DNA of 64,000 nucleotides, from NCBI RefSeq assembly GCF_002094885.1, contig NZ_MSIT01000014.1, positions 1 to 64,000 on the forward strand. The letters are read 5' to 3'. Shown here piece by piece: positions 17,308-27,322 of the stretch. Numbering within the stretch: the stretch's first letter is position 1; each line of letters starts with the position of its first letter. Under the pieces are notes generated by a model. That model saw only the letters and a program-made list of their open reading frames with translations, was not told the DNA's origin and made no database searches. This DNA is from Salibaculum halophilum. GTDB lineage: Bacteria > Pseudomonadota > Alphaproteobacteria > Rhodobacterales > Rhodobacteraceae. The position numbers were made by a program, and so were the translations under genes.

Positions 17308-18585
17308 ATGCTTGCAGACAAAGACCGCATTTTCACCAACCTCTACGGGATGCACGACCGCACGCTGAAGGGCGCGCAGGCGCGCGGCCACTGGGACGGC
17401 ACCGCCGCGATCCTGCAGAAGGGGCGCGACTGGATCATCGACCAGATGAAGGCCAGCGGGTTGCGCGGGCGCGGCGGCGCGGGCTTTCCCACGGGGCTCA
17501 AGTGGTCCTTCATGCCCAAGGAAAGCGACGGGCGCCCGGCCTACCTCGTGGTCAATGCCGACGAGTCCGAGCCGGGCACCTGCAAGGACCGCGAGATCAT
17601 GCGCCACGATCCGCATACGCTGATCGAGGGCTGCCTGATCGCCAGCTTCGCGATGAACGCGCATGCCTGCTACATCTACATTCGCGGCGAATACATCCGC
17701 GAGCGCGAGGCGCTGCAGGCCGCCATCGACGAGGCCTACGAGGCCGGTCTGCTTGGCCGCAACGCGGCCCAGTCGGGCTGGGATTTCGACCTCTACCTGC
17801 ACCACGGCGCCGGGGCCTACATCTGCGGCGAGGAGACCGCGCTGTTGGAATCGCTCGAGGGCAAGAAGGGCATGCCGCGGATGAAGCCGCCGTTCCCGGC
17901 CATGGCCGGGGTCTACGGCTGCCCGACCACCGTGAACAACGTCGAGTCCATCGCCGTTGTGCCGACGATCCTGCGCCGCGGACCGGAATGGTTCGCGGGC
18001 ATGGGCCGGCAGAACAACGCGGGCACCAAGATCTTTGCCATCTCGGGACATGTGAACAATCCCTGCGTTGTCGAGGAGGAAATGAGCATTTCCTTCGAGG
18101 AGCTGATCGACCGGCACTGCGGCGGCGTGCGCGGCGGCTGGGACAACCTCAAGGCGGTGATCCCCGGCGGCTCCTCGGTGCCCTGCGTGCGCGGCGAGAA
18201 CATGAAAGACGCGATCATGGATTTCGACGCGCTCAAGGACAAGGGCTCCAGCATGGGCACGGCGGCGGTGATCGTGATGGACAAGTCCACCGACATCATC
18301 AAGGCGATCTGGCGTCTTGCCGCCTTCTACAAGCACGAAAGCTGCGGGCAGTGCACCCCTTGCCGCGAGGGCACCGGCTGGATGATGCGCGTGGTCGAGC
18401 GCCTGGTCCAGGGCGAGGCCAGCGTCGAGGAGATCGACATGCTCTGGGACGTGACCAAGCAGGTCGAGGGCCACACCATCTGCGCTCTGGGCGATGCCGC
18501 CGCCTGGCCGATCCAGGGCCTGATCCGCAACTTCCGCGACGAGATCGAGGATCGCGTCAAGGGCCGCGCCATCGCCGCGCAGTGA
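17308..18585 (+). CDS. nuoF: NADH-quinone oxidoreductase subunit F
   Basis: NuoF (51-kDa) binds NADH, FMN and 4Fe-4S cluster N3. The 425-residue protein carries the Gly-rich NADH/FMN segment [17 protein letters not shown], then [16 protein letters not shown] and [19 protein letters not shown], and the cluster motif [12 protein letters not shown] with a fourth Cys in HTICALGDA. The length is normal. The ATG at 17308 follows GGATAGGGAACG. A hairpin with a T-run immediately downstream may reduce transcription into the next genes. Confidence 0.97.
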   Translation: MLADKDRIFTNLYGMHDRTLKGAQARGHWDGTAAILQKGRDWIIDQMKASGLRGRGGAGFPTGLKWSFMPKESDGRPAYLVVNADESEPGTCKDREIMRHDPHTLIEGCLIASFAMNAHACYIYIRGEYIREREALQAAIDEAYEAGLLGRNAAQSGWDFDLYLHHGAGAYICGEETALLESLEGKKGMPRMKPPFPAMAGVYGCPTTVNNVESIAVVPTILRRGPEWFAGMGRQNNAGTKIFAISGHVNNPCVVEEEMSISFEELIDRHCGGVRGGWDNLKAVIPGGSSVPCVRGENMKDAIMDFDALKDKGSSMGTAAVIVMDKSTDIIKAIWRLAAFYKHESCGQCTPCREGTGWMMRVVERLVQGEASVEEIDMLWDVTKQVEGHTICALGDAAAWPIQGLIRNFRDEIEDRVKGRAIAAQ

Positions 18586-18609
18586 GGGCCAGTAGATCGA
18601 TTGGATGGG

Positions 18610-18630
18610 GCGGCATCGCGCCGCTCTTTT
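18610..18630 (+). terminator. Terminator-like hairpin after nuoF
   Basis: GCGGC (18610-18614) pairs with GCCGC (18620-18624) across ATCGC, followed by TCTTTT. The short stem and T-run suggest a weak or partial intrinsic terminator inside the operon. Confidence 0.4.
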
Positions 18631-18676
18631 CAATTTGCCGGATATCGGGCACTTTTGAGGCGGAGGAGATGGCCCC

Positions 18677-19147
18677 ATGCACCTTGCCGAGCTTAATGTC
18701 GGCCGCCTGCTGGCCCCCACCGACGATCCGCTGGTCAAGGAGTTCATGGACAACCTCGACCGGGTGAACGGCCTGGGCAAACGGATGCCGGGCTTCGTCT
18801 GGATGATGGAAGGATCGGGCGCGCCGGGCACGGGAAACACCGAAAACGCCATCGGCGATGATCCGCAATTCGTCGCCAACCTGACCGTCTGGGAAGACGC
18901 CGCCAGCCTTGAGCGGTTCGTTTTCGGCACCCTTCACAAGCAGTTCTACGACCGCCGTGCCGAGTGGTTCGAGGTGATGGGCGATCAGCATTTCGTCATG
19001 TGGTGGGTGGACGAGGGCCATCGCCCGACACTGGACCAGGGGCTGGACCGGCTGGACGATCTGAAACGGAACGGCCCCAGCGACCGGGCCTTTGGTTGGG
19101 CCGACCTGCCGCGGGCCGAGATGTGGAAGCGCCGGAAGTGCGCCTGA
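18677..19147 (+). CDS. DUF3291 domain-containing protein
   Basis: The 156-residue protein matches the DUF3291 pattern: an N-terminal HLAELNVGRLLAPTDDP, a central VNGLGKRMPGFVWMMEG, then LTVWEDAASLERFVFGTLHKQFYDRR and MWWVDEGHRPTLDQG. The fold resembles the dimeric alpha+beta barrel (ABM-like) family. DUF3291 has no assigned reaction. It sits between nuoF and the DUF5333 gene in the same orientation, behind a weak terminator-like hairpin, so it may be expressed less than nuoF. GGAGGAG precedes the ATG. Confidence 0.78.
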   Translation: MHLAELNVGRLLAPTDDPLVKEFMDNLDRVNGLGKRMPGFVWMMEGSGAPGTGNTENAIGDDPQFVANLTVWEDAASLERFVFGTLHKQFYDRRAEWFEVMGDQHFVMWWVDEGHRPTLDQGLDRLDDLKRNGPSDRAFGWADLPRAEMWKRRKCA

Positions 19148-19240
19148 ATCCGCCGGTTCGGGCCGGATCGGGACCGGGCTATTGAATATCACCGGCCCAG
19201 GGGCGAGGGGTGCGGTGCAACGTCGCGAAGGTGCCCTGTT

Positions 19241-19654
19241 ATGCCTGCTGACCCGCCCCGCCGCCCCGGCGCCGCACTGGCGCTGATCCTGACGCTCGCT
19301 GCCGCGCCGGTGGCGGCCAAGCCGCCGCTGAGCGAGGTCGACAAGATCACCGAGGGGCTGATCGCCACCGGCATCGCCTACGAGATCAGTGAGGTCTGCG
19401 CGGACCTGTCGCCGCGCCGGCTGCGGGGGTTCGGGTTTCTGATGTCGTTGCGCCGGCACGCGCTTGATCTGGGCTACAGCCGCGCCGAGGTCGACGCCTA
19501 TATCGACAACGATGCCGAGGCCGACCGGCTGGAGAGCATCGCCCGCACCCGACTGGCCGAGAAGGGCGCGGTCGAGGGCGATCCGGCGAGCTATTGCCGG
19601 GTCGGCCGGCGTGAAATGGCCGCCGACAGCCGCATCGGGCGACTACTGCGCTAG
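19241..19654 (+). CDS. DUF5333 family exported protein
   Basis: The 137-residue protein begins with a signal peptide (GAALALILTLAAAPVAAKPP, likely cut after VAA). The mature part matches DUF5333 as I recall it: LSEVDKITEGLIATGIAYEI, then FGFLMSLRRHALDLGYSRAEV, a Cys near each end (EVCADLS and SYCRVGRRE), and a C-terminus RIGRLLR. The two Cys could form a disulfide in the periplasm. The family accompanies nuoG in Rhodobacterales and its role is unknown. A hairpin and candidate promoter follow before nuoG. Confidence 0.78.
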   Translation: MPADPPRRPGAALALILTLAAAPVAAKPPLSEVDKITEGLIATGIAYEISEVCADLSPRRLRGFGFLMSLRRHALDLGYSRAEVDAYIDNDAEADRLESIARTRLAEKGAVEGDPASYCRVGRREMAADSRIGRLLR

Positions 19655-19695
19655 GGTAAATTTCTGATTGAAAAGATCAGGTAAGGGCGCGGTCA

Positions 19696-19732
19696 GCGGG
19701 GATTTTTCCCGGCCTTTTTGGCCGGTTCCCGC
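19696..19732 (+). terminator. Hairpin upstream of nuoG
   Basis: An outer GCGGG/CCCGC pair (19696-19700 with 19728-19732) encloses a perfect CCGGCC-TTTTT-GGCCGG stem-loop (19709-19725). It may terminate or attenuate transcription from nuoA-F, or stabilise the processed mRNA. It overlaps the -35 of a candidate promoter. Confidence 0.4.
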
Positions 19733-19746
19733 TGGCATACTATATT
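19718..19746 (+). promoter_or_regulatory. Candidate internal promoter for nuoG onward
   Basis: TTGGCC (19718-19723) and TATATT (19741-19746) are 17 bp apart, in an unusually AT-rich patch 73 bp before nuoG. The -10 matches 5 of 6 consensus bases. Confidence 0.4.
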
Positions 19747-19818
19747 GTGTCACGTTAGAACGCACCGTAACCGCCCCGGCCCGGTGACGGCCGGCCGGGA
19801 CGCAAAGGCGATAGGGAA

Positions 19819-21843
19819 ATGCCCATGTCCGATCTGCGCAAGGTCATCATCGACGATCACGAAATCGAGGTTGAGGGGGCCATGACCCTCATCCAAGCCT
19901 GCGAAGAGGCCGGCATCGAGATCCCGCGCTTCTGCTATCACGAACGCCTGTCCATCGCCGGAAACTGCCGCATGTGCCTCGTCGAGGTCGTGGGCGGCCC
20001 GCCCAAGCCCGCCGCCTCCTGCGCGATGCAGGTCAAGGACCTGCGCCCCGGCCCCGAGGGCCAGCCCCCGGTGGTGAAAACCAACTCGCCCATGGTCAAG
20101 AAGGCCCGCGAGGGGGTGATGGAGTTCCTGCTCATCAACCATCCGCTGGATTGCCCGATCTGCGACCAGGGCGGCGAGTGCGACCTGCAGGACCAGGCCA
20201 TGGCCTACGGCGTGGATTTCAGCCGGTACCGCGAACCCAAGCGCGCCGTGGACGATTTGGACCTCGGCCCGCTGGTCGAGACGCACATGACGCGCTGCAT
20301 TTCCTGCACCCGCTGCGTGCGTTTCATCACCGAGGTTGCCGGCATCCCAGAGCTGGGCCAGATCGGCCGCGGCGAGGATGCCGAGATAACCAATTACCTG
20401 GACAAGACGCTCGACAGCAACCTGCAGGGCAACATCATCGACCTGTGCCCGGTGGGCGCGCTGGTTTCCAAGCCCTATGCCTTCACCGCGCGGCCGTGGG
20501 AGCTGACCAAGACCGAGTCGATCGACGTAATGGACGCCATGGGGGCCAGCATCCGTGTCGACACCAAGGGCCGCGAGGTCATGCGCTTTCTGCCGCGCAA
20601 CCACGACGGCGTGAACGAGGAGTGGATTTCCGACAAGACCCGCTTCGTCTGGGACGGGCTGCGGCGCCAGCGGCTGGACCGGCCCTACGTGCGCGAGAAC
20701 GGCAAGCTGCGTGCCGCGACCTGGCCAGAGGCGCTGTCCGTCGCCGCCGCGAAGATCAAGGGCGCGCGCAAGCTGGCCGGGCTGGTCGGTGACCTGGCCC
20801 CGGTCGAGGCCGCCTATGGCCTCAAGCAATTGATCGAGGGGCAGGGCGGTGTCGTCGAATGCCGCACCGATGGTGCGAAGCTGTCCGCCGGCAATCGTTC
20901 GGGCTATGTCGGCACCGCGGCGATCGAGGACATTGACGACGCGAAGTTCATCCAGCTGATCGGCACCAACCCGCGCGACGAGATGCCGGTGCTCAACGCC
21001 CGCATCCGCAAGGCCTGGCTGAACGGGGCCGAGGTCGGCGTCGTGGGCGCGCCGGTGGACCTGACTTACGACTACACCCACGTGGGCACCGACCGCGCCG
21101 CTCTGGAAAGCCTGCTGGACAGGGATCACGGGGCCGTGAAAGAGGCGCCGAGCCTTGTCATCGTCGGCCAGGGCGCCCTGCGCGAGGCCGATGGCGCCGC
21201 CGTTCTGGCGGCTGCCATGAAGCTGGCCGAGGACACCGGGTCGGGCCTGTTGGTGCTGCATACGGCCGCAGGCCGCGTCGGCGCGATGGATGTGGGCGCG
21301 GTTGCCCCGAACGGCATGGCCGATGTCGAGGGGGCCGACGTGGTCTACAACCTTGGGGCGGACGAGGTAGAGATCGGTAAGGGGTCGTTCGTGATCTACC
21401 AGGGCAGCCATGGCGACCGCGGCGCGCATCGCGCCGATGTCATCCTGCCCGCGGCCGCCTACACCGAGGAACAGGGCCTGTTCGTCAACACCGAAGGACG
21501 CCCGCAGCTGGCCCTGCGCGCCGGTTTCGCGCCGGGCGAGGCCAAGGAGAACTGGGCGATCCTGCGCGCGCTCTCGGCCGAGGTGGGCGCGACCCAGCCC
21601 TGGGATTCGCTGGCCCAACTGCGCCAGGCTCTCGTAGCCGAGGTGCCGCACCTGCAGCAGGTGGACGAGGTGCCGCAAAACGCCTGGACGCCGCTCGCGC
21701 CCGGCGCGCTGGGGTCGGGAGATTTCCAGAATGCGATCAAGGACTTCTACCTGACGAACCCGATCGCGCGGGCCAGCGAGCTGATGGCGCAGTTGTCGCA
21801 CGAGGCCAAGGCCCGGGCCGAGGCCCCCATGGCGGCGGAGTAG
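19819..21843 (+). CDS. nuoG: NADH-quinone oxidoreductase subunit G
   Basis: NuoG (75-kDa) carries several clusters of the electron wire. The 674-residue protein has a ferredoxin-like domain with [21 protein letters not shown] (2Fe-2S N1b), [19 protein letters not shown] (His/Cys cluster N5), [17 protein letters not shown] (4Fe-4S N4), and then a molybdopterin-oxidoreductase-like domain that has lost its cofactor. The length agrees with mitochondrial-type subunits rather than the longer E. coli form. ATG 19819 follows GATAGGGAA; ATG 19825 is also possible. Confidence 0.96.
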   Translation: MPMSDLRKVIIDDHEIEVEGAMTLIQACEEAGIEIPRFCYHERLSIAGNCRMCLVEVVGGPPKPAASCAMQVKDLRPGPEGQPPVVKTNSPMVKKAREGVMEFLLINHPLDCPICDQGGECDLQDQAMAYGVDFSRYREPKRAVDDLDLGPLVETHMTRCISCTRCVRFITEVAGIPELGQIGRGEDAEITNYLDKTLDSNLQGNIIDLCPVGALVSKPYAFTARPWELTKTESIDVMDAMGASIRVDTKGREVMRFLPRNHDGVNEEWISDKTRFVWDGLRRQRLDRPYVRENGKLRAATWPEALSVAAAKIKGARKLAGLVGDLAPVEAAYGLKQLIEGQGGVVECRTDGAKLSAGNRSGYVGTAAIEDIDDAKFIQLIGTNPRDEMPVLNARIRKAWLNGAEVGVVGAPVDLTYDYTHVGTDRAALESLLDRDHGAVKEAPSLVIVGQGALREADGAAVLAAAMKLAEDTGSGLLVLHTAAGRVGAMDVGAVAPNGMADVEGADVVYNLGADEVEIGKGSFVIYQGSHGDRGAHRADVILPAAAYTEEQGLFVNTEGRPQLALRAGFAPGEAKENWAILRALSAEVGATQPWDSLAQLRQALVAEVPHLQQVDEVPQNAWTPLAPGALGSGDFQNAIKDFYLTNPIARASELMAQLSHEAKARAEAPMAAE

Positions 21844-21847
21844 CGGC

Positions 21848-22222
21848 ATGCGGCGCGCGGGGCTCATGGCGGCACTGGCCCTTGCCGGGTGCGAGGGGAC
21901 GGCCCAGACCGGCGCCGCCGGCTATGGCGGCGTCGAGACACGCCTGCTCGACGGGGACCTCGTGAACTTCCACGTTCGCATGGAAACCCCCGAAAGCCGC
22001 GAACAGGTCGCCGACTACGCCCGCTGTGCGGCGGCACAATACGCCTTGATCCGCGGATACGGCTTTGCCCGCCACGTCCGCACGCAGATCGAGCAGGACG
22101 GCAGGGTCTGGACGGGGGACGCGGTTTATACCATTTCCCCGGCGCTGCCCGACGGGCTGAGGACGATTGACGCCGAGGTCGCCGTGGCCGATTGCGCGCG
22201 AAACGGAATACCGACGGTCTGA
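21848..22222 (+). CDS. Probable small lipoprotein between nuoG and nuoH
   Basis: The 124-residue protein starts [17 protein letters not shown], a short signal with lipobox LALAGC, so the mature N-terminal Cys should be lipidated. The rest has two cysteines ([17 protein letters not shown] and VADCARNG) and no known domain. Asp/Glu/Gly at +2 matters for sorting; here it is Glu. It starts 4 bp after the nuoG stop and ends 10 bp before nuoH, so it belongs to the operon. It could attach to the periplasmic face near complex I, but there is no direct evidence. Confidence 0.68.
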   Translation: MRRAGLMAALALAGCEGTAQTGAAGYGGVETRLLDGDLVNFHVRMETPESREQVADYARCAAAQYALIRGYGFARHVRTQIEQDGRVWTGDAVYTISPALPDGLRTIDAEVAVADCARNGIPTV

Positions 22223-22232
22223 GGGGACATTC

Positions 22233-23273
22233 ATGGTTGAGTTCTTCACTACCACAAACCTCGGCATCGTGCTGCTGGTGCTGGGCCAGTGCCTGCTGGT
22301 GCTGGTGCCGCTGCTGACGGCGCTGGCCTTTCTGCTGCTGGCCGACCGCAAGGTCTGGGCCGCGGTGATGATGCGGCGCGGCCCCAACGTTGTCGGCGCC
22401 TTCGGCCTGCTGCAGAGCTTTGCCGATTTCATCAAGTACATCTTCAAGGAGGTCGTGATCCCGGCCGGGGCGGACAAGGTCGTCTTCCTCATGGCGCCGA
22501 TGATGACCTTCGTGCTGGCCGTGATCGCCTGGGCGGTGATCCCCTTCAACGATCGCTGGGTGCTGGCCGACATCAACGTGGCCATCCTCTATGTCTTCGC
22601 CGTCTCCACGCTCGAGGTCTACGGCGTGATCATGGGCGGCTGGGCCTCGAACTCGAAGTATCCCTTCCTCGGCTCGCTGCGCTCGGCGGCGCAGATGATC
22701 TCTTACGAGGTCTCGATCGGCCTGATCATCGTTGGCGTGATCCTGTCGACCGGCTCGCTCAACTTCGGCGAGATCGTCGCCGCGCAAGACGGCGGCTGGG
22801 GCATCTTCAGCTGGTACTGGCTGCCGCATTTCCCGATGGTGTTTCTGTTCTTCATCTCGGCGCTGGCCGAGACGAACCGCCCGCCCTTCGACCTGCCGGA
22901 GGCAGAGTCGGAACTGGTGGCGGGCTACCAGACGGAATATTCCTCGACACCGTTCCTGCTGTTCATGATCGGCGAGCTGATGTCGGTGGTGTTGATGTGC
23001 GCGCTGGTATCGCTGCTGTTCTTCGGCGGCTGGCTGTCGCCCATCCCCGGTCTGCCCGACGGTGTCTTCTGGCTGGTGCTGAAGATGGCCTTCTTCTTCT
23101 TCATCTTCGCGATGGTGAAGGCGATCACACCGCGCTACCGCTACGACCAGCTGATGCGGCTGGGCTGGAAGGTCTTCCTGCCGTTCAGCCTGGGTTGGGT
23201 CGTGCTGGTGGCCTTCCTGGCCAAGTTCGAAATCCTGGGCTCGTTCTGGGCCCGTTACGCGATGGGGGGCTGA
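22233..23273 (+). CDS. nuoH: NADH-quinone oxidoreductase subunit H
   Basis: NuoH is the eight-helix membrane subunit that forms the mouth of the quinone chamber. The 346-residue protein contains [30 protein letters not shown], the conserved cytoplasmic loop with Arg and Glu residues, and [20 protein letters not shown], a hallmark of the family. The ATG at 22233 follows GAGGGGACATTC; in-frame codons upstream are shadow of the lipoprotein gene. nuoI follows immediately. Confidence 0.97.
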   Translation: MVEFFTTTNLGIVLLVLGQCLLVLVPLLTALAFLLLADRKVWAAVMMRRGPNVVGAFGLLQSFADFIKYIFKEVVIPAGADKVVFLMAPMMTFVLAVIAWAVIPFNDRWVLADINVAILYVFAVSTLEVYGVIMGGWASNSKYPFLGSLRSAAQMISYEVSIGLIIVGVILSTGSLNFGEIVAAQDGGWGIFSWYWLPHFPMVFLFFISALAETNRPPFDLPEAESELVAGYQTEYSSTPFLLFMIGELMSVVLMCALVSLLFFGGWLSPIPGLPDGVFWLVLKMAFFFFIFAMVKAITPRYRYDQLMRLGWKVFLPFSLGWVVLVAFLAKFEILGSFWARYAMGG

Positions 23274-23274
23274 G

Positions 23275-23769
23275 ATGACCACGATGGACTACACGCGCGC
23301 CGCGAAGTACTTCCTGCTGCAGGATTTCTTCAAGGGCTTCAAGCTGGGGCTGCGCTACTTCCTCGCGCCCAAGGCGACGATCAACTACCCGCACGAAAAG
23401 GGGCCGCTGTCGCCGCGGTTCCGCGGGGAACACGCGCTGCGCCGCTATCCCAACGGCGAGGAACGCTGCATCGCCTGCAAGCTGTGCGAGGCGATCTGCC
23501 CCGCGCAGGCGATCACCATCGACGCCGAGCCGCGCGAGGACGGCAGCCGCCGCACCACCCGCTACGACATCGACATGACGAAATGCATCTACTGCGGCTT
23601 CTGCGAGGAAGCCTGCCCGGTCGATGCCATCGTCGAGGGGCCGAATTTCGAGTTCTCGACCGAGACCCGCGAAGAGCTTTACTACGACAAGGAAAAGCTG
23701 CTGGCCAACGGCGACCGCTGGGAAGCCGAGATCGCCCGCAACCTCGAACTGGACGCGCCGTACCGATGA
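23275..23769 (+). CDS. nuoI: NADH-quinone oxidoreductase subunit I
   Basis: NuoI (TYKY subunit) binds 4Fe-4S clusters N6a and N6b. The 164-residue protein has two classical ferredoxin motifs, [14 protein letters not shown] and [14 protein letters not shown], about 39 residues apart. The N-terminal [20 protein letters not shown] is an amphipathic helix that lies on the membrane. It begins one base after the nuoH stop. A palindrome-rich 80-bp spacer follows before the AhpD-like gene, the longest structured interruption in this half of the operon. Confidence 0.97.
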   Translation: MTTMDYTRAAKYFLLQDFFKGFKLGLRYFLAPKATINYPHEKGPLSPRFRGEHALRRYPNGEERCIACKLCEAICPAQAITIDAEPREDGSRRTTRYDIDMTKCIYCGFCEEACPVDAIVEGPNFEFSTETREELYYDKEKLLANGDRWEAEIARNLELDAPYR

Positions 23770-23796
23770 TAGCTCGCGCTTGCCTCTCAGCCGCGG

Positions 23797-23839
23797 GCGC
23801 TCCGTCGACGGAGCGCGGCCCTGCTGCGGTGCAGCAGGG
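23797..23839. repeat. Two adjacent perfect hairpins between nuoI and the AhpD-like gene
   Basis: A 20-bp perfect palindrome (23797-23816, half-site GCGCTCCGTC) is followed 2 bp later by a 9-bp-arm hairpin, CCCTGCTGC-GGT-GCAGCAGGG (23819-23839). Together they fill the only sizeable gap between nuoI and nuoJ. They could stabilise or process mRNA, or bind a dimeric regulator; the second contains CTGC-N3-GCAG. No T-run follows, so simple termination is less likely. Confidence 0.6.
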
Positions 23840-23851
23840 CGGGGGGACGGC

Positions 23852-24250
23852 ATGAGCGGGGACACCCCCTTCGAGGCCATGATGAAGGCCGGTCAGGACC
23901 TCGCGCGCGCGGTCAATCCCGCGCTTGAGTCCTTCACGCCCAAGGGGGTCGAGGGGATGGTCCCCACCATGCCGCGCGCGGTCATGGACGCGACCATGGG
24001 CAAGGGGTTGAACCCGGACGGGCTTGAGGCGAAAACGCGCCTGTTGCTGACGTTGCAGGGGTTGACCATCATGGGCGCACAGGCCGAGGCGCAGATCAGG
24101 CTGACGGTGCGCCACGCCGTCGAGGCGGGCGCGACGCAGCAGGAAGTGGCCGAGACCATCGCCCTGGCGGGCATGTTCGGCGGCGTTCCGGCAATGACCA
24201 CGGCGATGGAAATCGCCAGCGACGTCATGGAAAAGGACGGTGACACATGA
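23852..24250 (+). CDS. Carboxymuconolactone decarboxylase (AhpD-like) family protein
   Basis: The 132-residue all-helical protein resembles the CMD/AhpD family: [53 protein letters not shown]. The catalytic CxxC pair of true AhpD is absent (no Cys at all), so it is not a thiol peroxidase partner of that type. The segment [18 protein letters not shown] corresponds to the usual position after the LD-K-R-E-L motif. The start at 23852 follows a GC-rich hairpin. Its stop overlaps nuoJ (ATGA), so nuoJ translation is probably coupled to it. Confidence 0.8.
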   Translation: MSGDTPFEAMMKAGQDLARAVNPALESFTPKGVEGMVPTMPRAVMDATMGKGLNPDGLEAKTRLLLTLQGLTIMGAQAEAQIRLTVRHAVEAGATQQEVAETIALAGMFGGVPAMTTAMEIASDVMEKDGDT

Positions 24251-24855
24251 CACCCATGGTTCTGGCATTCTACGCCTTTGCCACCTCGACGCTGGTTGGG
24301 GGGCTGATGACGGTCATCGGCCGTAACCCCGTGCACTCGGTCCTCTGGCTGATCCTGGCGTTCCTGTCCTCGGCGGGGCTCTTCGTGTTGCTGGGGGCGG
24401 AATTCATCGCGATGCTGCTGATGATCGTCTACGTCGGCGCGGTCGCGGTGCTCTTTCTTTTCGTGGTCATGATGCTGGACATCGACTTTTCCGAGCTCAA
24501 GGCGCAGATGGCGAAATACATGCCGCTGGCGCTGGTCATCGGGGTGATCCTGCTGATGCAGCTTGCCATCGCCTTTGGCGCCTGGGGGTTCGATGCGGGC
24601 GCGCAGGGCCGTTTGGCCGCGCCTGTCGAGGGCGGTGTCCAGAACACCACCGGGCTGGGGCTGCTGATTTACGACACCTATTTCATCCTGTTCCAGCTGG
24701 CCGGGCTGATCCTGCTGGTCGCCATGATCGGGGCGATCGTCCTGACGCTGCGCCACCGCCAGGACATTCGCCGCCAGAACATCCTCGATCAGATGTATCG
24801 CGACCCGCAAGAGGCCATGGACCTCAAGGACGTCAAACCGGGGCAGGGGCTATGA
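24247..24855 (+). CDS. nuoJ: NADH-quinone oxidoreductase subunit J
   Basis: NuoJ is a five-helix membrane subunit with the pi-bulge helix implicated in coupling. The 202-residue protein contains [20 protein letters not shown] and [28 protein letters not shown], the conserved third helix. The C-terminus [21 protein letters not shown] is a hydrophilic tail. It overlaps the AhpD-like gene upstream (ATGA) and a 28-codon ORF downstream (ATGA). Confidence 0.96.
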   Translation: MTPMVLAFYAFATSTLVGGLMTVIGRNPVHSVLWLILAFLSSAGLFVLLGAEFIAMLLMIVYVGAVAVLFLFVVMMLDIDFSELKAQMAKYMPLALVIGVILLMQLAIAFGAWGFDAGAQGRLAAPVEGGVQNTTGLGLLIYDTYFILFQLAGLILLVAMIGAIVLTLRHRQDIRRQNILDQMYRDPQEAMDLKDVKPGQGL

Positions 24856-24938
24856 ACCGAGGCACACTCATCGCGGCCGTCGCGGCAATCGTCGTGGCCG
24901 TCCTGGTGGCAAACGGATATTTCGGAGGCGAAGGCTGA
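24852..24938 (+). CDS. 28-residue putative membrane micropeptide between nuoJ and nuoK
   Basis: ATG 24852 overlaps the nuoJ stop (ATGA) and the TGA at 24936-24938 overlaps the nuoK start (TGATG), so this ORF exactly bridges the two genes. The peptide is a short basic start (MNRG), one hydrophobic helix ([20 protein letters not shown]) and a GGEG tail. GGGGCAGGGG lies just upstream. It is the right size for a single-span accessory subunit or assembly peptide. It could instead be a coupling leader, since its last codons contain the GGAGG-type ribosome-binding site of nuoK. Confidence 0.55.
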   Translation: MNRGTLIAAVAAIVVAVLVANGYFGGEG

Positions 24939-25243
24939 TGATCGGGCTAGAACACTACCTTTCCGTCGCCGCGGCGCTTTTCGTGATCGGCATCTTCGGG
25001 CTGTTTCTGAACCGCAAGAACGTCATCATCCTGCTGATGAGCATCGAGTTGATGCTGCTGGCGGTGAACATCAACTTCGTGGCCTTCTCCAGCTTCCTGC
25101 AGGATATGGTCGGGCAGGTCTTCACCCTGTTCGTGCTGACCGTCGCCGCCGCCGAGGCCGCGATCGGGCTGGCCATCCTGGTCTGTTTCTTCCGCAACCG
25201 GGGCACCATCGACGTCGAAGACGTCAACGTGATGAAAGGCTAG
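24938..25243 (+). CDS. nuoK: NADH-quinone oxidoreductase subunit K
   Basis: NuoK is a three-helix membrane subunit of the proton-translocating arm, homologous to MrpC. The 101-residue protein carries the family core [22 protein letters not shown], with the intramembrane Glu in helix two, and [16 protein letters not shown] with the second conserved Glu in helix three. GGAGGCGAAGG precedes the ATG and lies within the preceding 28-codon ORF. nuoL starts 6 bp after its stop. Confidence 0.97.
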   Translation: MIGLEHYLSVAAALFVIGIFGLFLNRKNVIILLMSIELMLLAVNINFVAFSSFLQDMVGQVFTLFVLTVAAAEAAIGLAILVCFFRNRGTIDVEDVNVMKG

Positions 25244-25249
25244 GGCGAC

Positions 25250-27322
25250 ATGGAAACCATCCTCCTTTTCGCGCCGCTTGTCGGGGCCATCGTCGCGGGC
25301 TTCGGCTGGAAGCTGATCGGCGAACAGGCCGCGCAGTGGACCGCCACCGGCCTGCTGTTCCTGTCGGCGCTGCTGTCCTGGATCGTTTTCCTGACCTTCG
25401 ACGGCACGACCCAGCACATCGAGATCCTGCGCTGGATCCAGTCGGGCACGCTGGACACCGCCTGGGGCATCCGCATGGACCGGCTGACGGCGGTGATGCT
25501 GATCGTCATCACGACCGTCTCGGCGCTCGTGCATCTGTATTCCTTCGGCTACATGGCCCATGATGAGAACTTCCGCGAGGGCGAGCACTACAAGGCGCGG
25601 TTCTTCGCCTACCTGTCGTTCTTCACCTTCGCGATGCTGATGCTGGTGACGGCCGATAACCTGGTGCAGATGTTCTTCGGCTGGGAGGGGGTGGGCGTTG
25701 CCTCCTACCTGCTGATCGGGTTCTACTACCGCAAGCCGAGCGCCAATGCCGCCGCCATCAAGGCTTTCGTGGTCAATCGCGTGGGCGACTTCGGCTTTGC
25801 CCTCGGCATCTTCGCCATCTTTTTCCTGGTCGACTCGGTCAGGCTGGACGACGTCTTCGCCGCCGCGCCGGAGCTGGCCGGGACGCAAATCTCCTTCCTC
25901 TGGGCCGAGTGGAACGCGGCCAACCTCGTCGGCGTGCTATTGTTCATCGGGGCCATGGGCAAGTCGGCGCAGCTGATCCTGCACACCTGGCTGCCCGACG
26001 CCATGGAAGGCCCGACCCCGGTGTCGGCGCTGATCCACGCCGCGACCATGGTGACGGCGGGGGTCTTCCTTGTCTGCCGCATGTCGCCGATCTACGAATT
26101 CGCGCCCGACGCGCAGGCCTTCATCGTCTTTCTTGGCGCCAGCACGGCGTTCTTCGCGGCAACGGTTGGCCTTGTCCAGAACGACATCAAGCGCGTGATC
26201 GCCTATTCGACCTGTTCGCAGCTGGGGTACATGTTCGTGGCCGCGGGCGTGGGCGTCTACTCGGTGGCCATGTTCCACCTTCTGACCCATGCCTTCTTCA
26301 AGGCGATGCTGTTCCTCGGGGCCGGCTCGGTCATCCACGGGATGCACCACGAACAGGACATGCGCCACTACGGCGGGCTGCGCCACAAGATGCCCAAGAC
26401 CTTCTGGGCGATGCTGATCGGCACGCTGGCCATCACCGGTGTCGGCATTCCGTTGACCGGCTGGATCGGCTTTGCCGGCTTCGCCTCCAAGGATGCCGTG
26501 ATCGAGAGCGCTTACGTCGGCAGCGGGGGCGGCTATGCCTTCTGGATGCTGGTGGTGGCGGCGCTCTTCACCAGTTTCTATAGCTGGCGGCTGATGTTCC
26601 TGACCTTCTGGGGCACGCCGCGCGGCAAAAAGCACACGCACGAGCACGCCCACGAAAGCCCGAATGTCATGCTTGTGCCGCTGGGCGTTCTGGCCATCGG
26701 CGCGATCTTTTCCGGGGCGATCTGGTATTCGAGCTTCTTTGGCAAGACCAACGAGGTGGTGGATTTCTTTGGCGGCCAGTACGGCGAGCCGCGCCAGGAA
26801 TTGGTCGAGGCGGTGGCCGACCGCAGCCCCAAGGCCTCGGAACTGAGCTACGTCATGGACAGCGCGCCCGGCGAGGCGGGTATCTACATCCGCCCCGAGA
26901 ACACCGTCCTGCACGAGGCGCACTACGTGCCGACCTGGGTCAAGCTGGCACCCTTCATCGCCATGCTGATCGGGCTGGGCACGGCCTATCAGATGTATAT
27001 CCGCCGCCCCGAGCTGCCCGGCAAACTGGCCGAGAACCAGCGCCCGCTGTACGAGTTCCTGCTCAACAAGTGGTATTTCGACGAGCTTTACGACATCGTC
27101 TTCGTCCGGCCCGCCAAGTCGGTGGGAGCGATCCTGTGGAAGCGCGGTGACGGCAACGTCATCGACGGCGGCATCAACGGGCTGGCGCTGGGCGTGGTGC
27201 CCTTCTTCACCCGGCTCGCGGGGCGGTGGCAGTCCGGCTATGTCTTTACCTATGCCTTCGCCATGGTGCTCGGGATCGTGCTGATCCTCACCTATGTTAC
27301 GATCACCGGGGGGGTCGAGTAA
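25250..27322 (+). CDS. nuoL: NADH-quinone oxidoreductase subunit L
   Basis: NuoL is the distal antiporter-like proton pump with the long lateral helix. The 690-residue protein shows [19 protein letters not shown], the Lys/Glu-bearing core helices such as [38 protein letters not shown] and [21 protein letters not shown] His-rich cytoplasmic loop ([12 protein letters not shown]) lies near residue 465. The C-terminal amphipathic helix and last span are present, so it looks complete. Its TAA shares one base with the nuoM start. Confidence 0.97.
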   Translation: METILLFAPLVGAIVAGFGWKLIGEQAAQWTATGLLFLSALLSWIVFLTFDGTTQHIEILRWIQSGTLDTAWGIRMDRLTAVMLIVITTVSALVHLYSFGYMAHDENFREGEHYKARFFAYLSFFTFAMLMLVTADNLVQMFFGWEGVGVASYLLIGFYYRKPSANAAAIKAFVVNRVGDFGFALGIFAIFFLVDSVRLDDVFAAAPELAGTQISFLWAEWNAANLVGVLLFIGAMGKSAQLILHTWLPDAMEGPTPVSALIHAATMVTAGVFLVCRMSPIYEFAPDAQAFIVFLGASTAFFAATVGLVQNDIKRVIAYSTCSQLGYMFVAAGVGVYSVAMFHLLTHAFFKAMLFLGAGSVIHGMHHEQDMRHYGGLRHKMPKTFWAMLIGTLAITGVGIPLTGWIGFAGFASKDAVIESAYVGSGGGYAFWMLVVAALFTSFYSWRLMFLTFWGTPRGKKHTHEHAHESPNVMLVPLGVLAIGAIFSGAIWYSSFFGKTNEVVDFFGGQYGEPRQELVEAVADRSPKASELSYVMDSAPGEAGIYIRPENTVLHEAHYVPTWVKLAPFIAMLIGLGTAYQMYIRRPELPGKLAENQRPLYEFLLNKWYFDELYDIVFVRPAKSVGAILWKRGDGNVIDGGINGLALGVVPFFTRLAGRWQSGYVFTYAFAMVLGIVLILTYVTITGGVE

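Noticed and set aside
17233-18930. 565-codon frame antisense to nuoF and DUF3291
   Set aside because: Shadow of well-supported plus-strand genes, with no recognisable domain.
19750-21867. 705-codon open frame antisense to nuoG
   Set aside because: Composition is typical of a shadow frame and the plus strand encodes a complete NuoG with all cluster motifs.
23852-24250. AhpD peroxidase partner
   Set aside because: The protein has no cysteine, so the CxxC chemistry of AhpD is impossible; only the wider CMD fold family is supported.
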